In this document: in pieces, positions 5,401 through 7,527 of the stretch
Layout of the letters: every line of letters starts with the position of its first letter
How positions within the stretch are numbered: position 1 is the stretch's first letter
Origin: an uncultured Bacilli bacterium
GTDB lineage: Bacteria; Bacillota_I; Bacilli_A; RF39; UBA660
NCBI GenBank assembly: GCA_944327425.1
Contig: CALVHJ010000066.1
Span: forward strand, 1-7,527
Direction: 5' to 3'
DNA: 7,527 nt
Program-made: the position numbers and the translations under genes
The notes under the pieces: generated by a model
Database searches by the model: none
Told to the model about the DNA's origin: nothing
Seen by the model: the letters and a program-made list of their open reading frames with translations, nothing else

Positions 5401-5911
5401 AATATTCACCTCTAACTAAAATACCTTTTTTTCTTAAGTTTCGATAAATAAAACCTTCCAAAAACCTATTTATTTTGGTACAAAATTTCTCGTATTCTCC
5501 AATAGGATTAATTAATATTGAAGTTATCCCTACCCTATTAGCCCCTAGAATATCTGTTAAAAGTTGGTCCCCTATCGCAGCTATCTCATGATATTTATAC
5601 TTATATATATCCATAATTTTTAAATATTTCTTTTTAAAAGGTTTATGACTAGATGATGCTACATCCACATTCAACCCATCTTTAAATGGAATAAGTCTTT
5701 GTTTACCACTATTAGATATAATTATTACTTTAAAGTCTTTTTCTAACACGGCAAATAACTCTTTTACTCTTTTCGTCGGAACATTTTCATTTACGGGTAT
5801 TAATGTATTATCTAAATCAAATAATAAACATTTAATACCTTGTTTCTTTAACTTTTTATAATCAATATCATAAATACTTTTTTGATATATATCCGGAATA
5901 AATTTATCCAT
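5393..5911 (-). CDS. yqeG: YqeG family HAD-IIIA phosphatase
   Basis: Haloacid-dehalogenase-type hydrolase of the YqeG group; the physiological substrate is unknown to me. The 172-aa product has all four HAD motifs: I, DLDNTL (32-37, nucleophile D32 and acid D34); II, ISNS (65-68); III, K90 in SSHKP; IV, GDQLLTD (114-120). There is only a minimal cap, as expected for subclass III. I chose the ATG at 5911, which has AAGGTGG 5 nt upstream; the in-frame GTG at 5920 is part of that Shine-Dalgarno. It is the first gene of the operon and is followed by yqeH with an 8-nt overlap. The yqeG-yqeH pairing is conserved in Firmicutes and supports both names. A TGCTATAAT extended -10 lies directly upstream. 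Confidence 0.93.
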   Translation of the reverse strand: MDKFIPDIYQKSIYDIDYKKLKKQGIKCLLFDLDNTLIPVNENVPTKRVKELFAVLEKDFKVIIISNSGKQRLIPFKDGLNVDVASSSHKPFKKKYLKIMDIYKYKYHEIAAIGDQLLTDILGANRVGITSILINPIGEYEKFCTKINRFLEGFIYRNLRKKGILVRGEYYD

Positions 5912-5928
5912 TACTACCACCTTCTTAA

Positions 5929-5937
5929 ATTATAGCA
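5929..5937 (-). promoter_or_regulatory. Extended -10 promoter of the yqeG-yqeH-mutL operon
   Basis: Minus-strand TG-C-TATAAT (5937-5929), immediately after the T-tract of the preceding terminator. The -35 region is poor, but the TGn extension can compensate. The predicted start near 5922 would put the Shine-Dalgarno at the very 5' end of the mRNA. Confidence 0.5.
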
Positions 5938-5962
5938 AAAAAAAGAGGAAGTATCTATCCTC
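5937..5962 (-). terminator. Rho-independent terminator after the 116-aa gene
   Basis: GAGGA (5962-5958), 8-nt loop, TCCTC (5949-5945), then eight T residues (5944-5937) on the minus strand. The stem begins 6 nt after the stop codon. This is the most GC-rich hairpin in the window. The last T of its tract is also the T of the next promoter's TGn. Confidence 0.78.
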
Positions 5963-5968
5963 AATTTA

Positions 5969-6319
5969 TTATTTTTGTCTATTTGCTTCGGCTTCTACTT
6001 GTAATTTATAACATTGATATAATGAATCAGCCAAACTAAGTTTTTTTAAATCAATATTTGATATTAATCCTTCATAATAGATATGCAGTAAAGCTTGATT
6101 ATTTTCTTTCCAATAAACAAGAATATCATCTATTTCCGCCAAAGTTAAATTTAAATTAGCAATTAATGAACAAAGACTATCAAAATCCCCACTTTTAATT
6201 CTAAATATTGCCTCTTCTCTTAGTTTAGCCCTTCTTTGTTCTAATGACCTATAAGTCGGATTTTTTAATTCCGGTAAATAATGCGGTATTCCATTATTTA
6301 CAACTACTTTTTCATGCAT
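5969..6319 (-). CDS. Unrecognised 116-aa helical protein
   Basis: I do not recognise a family. The product looks soluble and largely alpha-helical. It has a short N-terminal segment with PHYLPELKNPTYRSLEQRRAKLREEA (about 12-37), a central stretch with acidic and aliphatic residues, and a C-terminal helix (YQCYKLQVEAEANRQK). There is no signal peptide, transmembrane segment or cysteine motif. The ATG at 6319 has GGGAGG 11 nt upstream, which is rather long. It sits between ylbE and yqeG but is a separate unit: a promoter lies upstream and a terminator 6 nt after its stop. Base composition and codon use look like its neighbours, so nothing suggests recent transfer. The complete expression signals make it a real gene, probably lineage-restricted. 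It is not the ylbF that follows ylbE in Bacillus. Confidence 0.8.
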   Translation of the reverse strand: MHEKVVVNNGIPHYLPELKNPTYRSLEQRRAKLREEAIFRIKSGDFDSLCSLIANLNLTLAEIDDILVYWKENNQALLHIYYEGLISNIDLKKLSLADSLYQCYKLQVEAEANRQK

Positions 6320-6334
6320 AAAACTACTTTCCTC

Positions 6335-6361
6335 CCTAATTAAAGTATAGCAAAAATTAGG
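6335..6361. repeat. Dyad around the -10 box of the 116-aa gene
   Basis: Plus-strand CCTAATT (6335-6341), 13-nt spacer, AATTAGG (6355-6361): perfect 7-bp arms. The -10 box (6344-6349) is in the spacer, and the 6335-6341 arm runs into the Shine-Dalgarno. It could be an operator; an RNA hairpin is less likely because the predicted transcript starts after one arm. Confidence 0.4.
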
Positions 6362-6372
6362 ATAATAAGCAA
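6344..6372 (-). promoter_or_regulatory. Sigma-A-like promoter of the 116-aa gene
   Basis: Minus strand TTGCTT (6372-6367), 17-nt spacer ending TGC, TATACT (6349-6344). It has both a fair -35 and an extended -10. The -35 lies directly before the end of ylbE. The predicted start near 6337 abuts the GGGAGG Shine-Dalgarno. Confidence 0.62.
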
Positions 6373-6594
6373 TTACTTTAATGCACTTAAAACATTACTG
6401 ATTATATCTATATTATCTATAGCATCACTTATTTTATCAGTAGTTCTAAGCCGATATTTTACTTTCATATCATTTTTATACATTTTCACACTTAAGGGAT
6501 TTCTATTAAGTTCTTTTAACCAATAAGAATTATACTTTAATAAATCCATCATTTTCTTATCTTTCTTAAGTTCCATTAAAGCACTCACTTGCAT
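6373..6594 (-). CDS. ylbE: YlbE-like protein
   Basis: A 73-aa protein of the YlbE-like family, whose function is unknown. The recognisable core is YNSYWLKELNRNP (22-34), matching the tryptophan and RNP signature I recall from Bacillus YlbE (WYRxLxRNP). An amphipathic C-terminal helix follows (IDNIDIISNVLSALK), where the family has a hydrophobic helix. It lies 2 nt downstream of the ylbD-like gene, the same order as in Bacillus, and this context supports a name that sequence alone would leave uncertain. The ATG at 6594 has GAGG 7 nt upstream, within the last codons of ylbD. No hairpin terminator is obvious, and the next promoter starts at its stop codon. Confidence 0.72.
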   Translation of the reverse strand: MQVSALMELKKDKKMMDLLKYNSYWLKELNRNPLSVKMYKNDMKVKYRLRTTDKISDAIDNIDIISNVLSALK

Positions 6595-6596
6595 AA

Positions 6597-6941
6597 CTAA
6601 TCCTCAAAAAATTTATTAATAGGTCGCGGTGTTACTAATCCTTTATTACTTACAGCCGGTGTACTTTTACCTGTTAACTCTTGAACTAAACCTAAAGCTT
6701 TTTGGGCTGTATTAATATGCTTTTGCACTGAATCCATATCTATTTTCTTAACAATATCCGTAATATTATTTATATTAGTACTGTTATTTGTTTTTAAATA
6801 ATTATTCCAAGCTCGGTCATCATCACCATAAATATCATATATTTCATATAACTCTTGCCAAGAAGTATCTTTAGTTTTAATTCTACTAACTAACTCCGGA
6901 CGAGTTTTGGCAAACATTTTAAAATCATCTTTTTTAGACAT
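6597..6941 (-). CDS. ylbD: YlbD-like putative spore coat protein
   Basis: A 114-aa protein of the YlbD-like coat-protein family. Family features visible: an N-terminal segment FKMFAKTRPELVSRIKTKDTSWQELYEIY (about 6-34), where the family reads F..F...HP.L...V..G..W..L; then a GDDDRAWNNY segment (38-47); then a helical middle, VKKIDMDSVQKHINTAQKALGLVQEL (about 63-88), and a Pro-containing tail ending KFFED. In Bacillus the family is annotated as coat-associated by homology; I know of no defined biochemical role. I chose the ATG at 6941, with GTGGTGA 5 nt upstream; the in-frame GTG codons upstream form that Shine-Dalgarno. It is the first gene of a ylbD-ylbE unit. Together with sigK it suggests a sporulation programme or its remnant. 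Confidence 0.75.
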   Translation of the reverse strand: MSKKDDFKMFAKTRPELVSRIKTKDTSWQELYEIYDIYGDDDRAWNNYLKTNNSTNINNITDIVKKIDMDSVQKHINTAQKALGLVQELTGKSTPAVSNKGLVTPRPINKFFED

Positions 6942-6956
6942 TTTTATCACCACTTA

Positions 6957-6962
6957 ATTATA
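6957..6962 (-). promoter_or_regulatory. TATAAT box upstream of ylbD
   Basis: Minus-strand TATAAT, 2 nt after the T-tract of the parC terminator and 3 nt before the Shine-Dalgarno. The -35 region (6985-6980, GGAATA) is poor. It is plausible because a terminator separates ylbD from parC, so ylbD needs a start of its own. Confidence 0.4.
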
Positions 6963-6963
6963 T

Positions 6964-6992
6964 GAAAAAGAAGTGTTTATATTCCACTTCTA
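6964..6992 (-). terminator. Rho-independent terminator of parC
   Basis: AGAAGTG (6991-6985), 9-nt loop, CACTTCT (6975-6969), then a run of T residues to 6965 on the minus strand. The arms are perfect over 7 bp. The first arm overlaps the parC stop codon (TAG, 6992-6990). Confidence 0.75.
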
Positions 6993-7527
6993 AATCTTAA
7001 AATCATCAATAAAATCAGCCATAGATAATTTTTGTGGTTCTTTTTTTACAACATTATCTTTTACTTCCTCTTTTTGTAGTGCCTTTTCTTTTACCGCAAC
7101 TACCGCTGCTTTATCAAGCTTATATTTACTAACACTTGAACCAGTACTAGCTAAATCCATTATCGCTATATCACTATTTTTAAATATATTTATATCACTC
7201 AAAGCTTTTGTTAAAATTAAATCTCTTGAACTAGTAAGTAAAGCATTTAAAACATGATATGTCACTGTTTTTGTTTTCTTTAAAACTAAACTTCCTTTTT
7301 TAGCTCTACTATGAAGTTCCAAATCACTTAATTTAACTCTTTTAGCCGTCTTATTATCAGTAAAAATTGTTAAATATTCATAATTATCATTATAACTTAT
7401 CATATTAACTACTTCATCATCTTTTAAATTTATTCCTTTAACGCCACTAGCTTTAACTCCCACTAAAGGTATTTCTTCACTCTTATAATTTAGATAATAA
7501 CCATTATTCGTTACTAATAAAACTTTA
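6990..7527 (-). CDS. parC: ParC-type topoisomerase IV subunit A, C-terminal part (5' end outside window)
   Basis: Topoisomerase IV subunit A decatenates daughter chromosomes together with ParE. The visible part covers the last blades of the C-terminal beta-propeller that wraps DNA, with repeats of the pattern 'LLVTNNGYYLNY...ASGVKGINLKDDE', 'LTIFTDNKTAKRVKLSDL' and 'SRAKKGSLV', followed by a Lys/Glu-rich tail ending MADFIDDFKI. The GVKGINLKDDE signature fits Gram-positive ParC better than GyrA, which usually has GVRGI plus a GyrA box; GyrA is not fully excluded. The frame stays open without a stop to the window edge. The GTG at 7463 is an internal Val codon with no Shine-Dalgarno, so the gene is cut by the window and not short. 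It is closed by a terminator overlapping its stop codon. Confidence 0.85.
   Translation of the reverse strand, partial: KVLLVTNNGYYLNYKSEEIPLVGVKASGVKGINLKDDEVVNMISYNDNYEYLTIFTDNKTAKRVKLSDLELHSRAKKGSLVLKKTKTVTYHVLNALLTSSRDLILTKALSDINIFKNSDIAIMDLASTGSSVSKYKLDKAAVVAVKEKALQKEEVKDNVVKKEPQKLSMADFIDDFKI

Overview
The window is a very AT-rich stretch in which every gene lies on the minus strand. It reads from the 3' end of a type IIA topoisomerase gene at the right edge to the first codons of an unidentified gene at the left edge. The content points to a low-GC, Gram-positive, class Bacilli-like genome with sporulation ancestry: a sigma-K with its pro-sequence, a YlbD-like coat-protein homologue next to YlbE, the YqeG/YqeH pair, and a MutL carrying the endonuclease motifs. 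The standard code is used: Trp is encoded by TGG wherever checked and sigK ends in TGA, so this is not a code-4 Mollicute. A compact uncultivated gut lineage of Bacilli (RF39/Erysipelotrichales-like) would fit, but that is inference.

Layout in transcription order (right to left). 7527-6990: C-terminal beta-propeller of a ParC/GrlA-type subunit, 5' end outside the window, closed by a hairpin terminator. 6941-6373: ylbD-like and ylbE-like genes 2 nt apart. 6319-5969: a 116-aa helical protein I do not recognise, with its own promoter and terminator. 5911-2721: a tight operon yqeG-yqeH-mutL whose two junctions both overlap by 8 nt. 2586-2066: two tandem paralogous XRE-type regulators behind a sigma-A-like promoter with a dyad between its hexamers. 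1848-853: a Fic AMP-transferase-type protein with its own promoter, three 12-bp direct repeats just upstream of the -35 box, and its own terminator. 783-88: sigK. 40-1: start of an unidentified gene with a very strong ribosome binding site.

The right part is housekeeping: chromosome decatenation (ParC), 30S assembly (YqeH) and mismatch repair (MutL). The XRE-XRE-Fic block between mutL and sigK looks like an accessory insertion with its own regulatory sites, and it holds the most interesting non-coding structure. A second theme is extreme compaction: terminator stems that contain the stop codon of the gene they end, and -10 boxes placed so close to the Shine-Dalgarno sequence that several leaders would be almost nil. 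Several apparent open-reading-frame starts (fic, xre2, yqeH, yqeG, ylbD, parC) are not the likely real starts; corrected positions are given. No gene-free stretch exceeds 300 bases. I saw no tRNA, rRNA, CRISPR array or insertion sequence.
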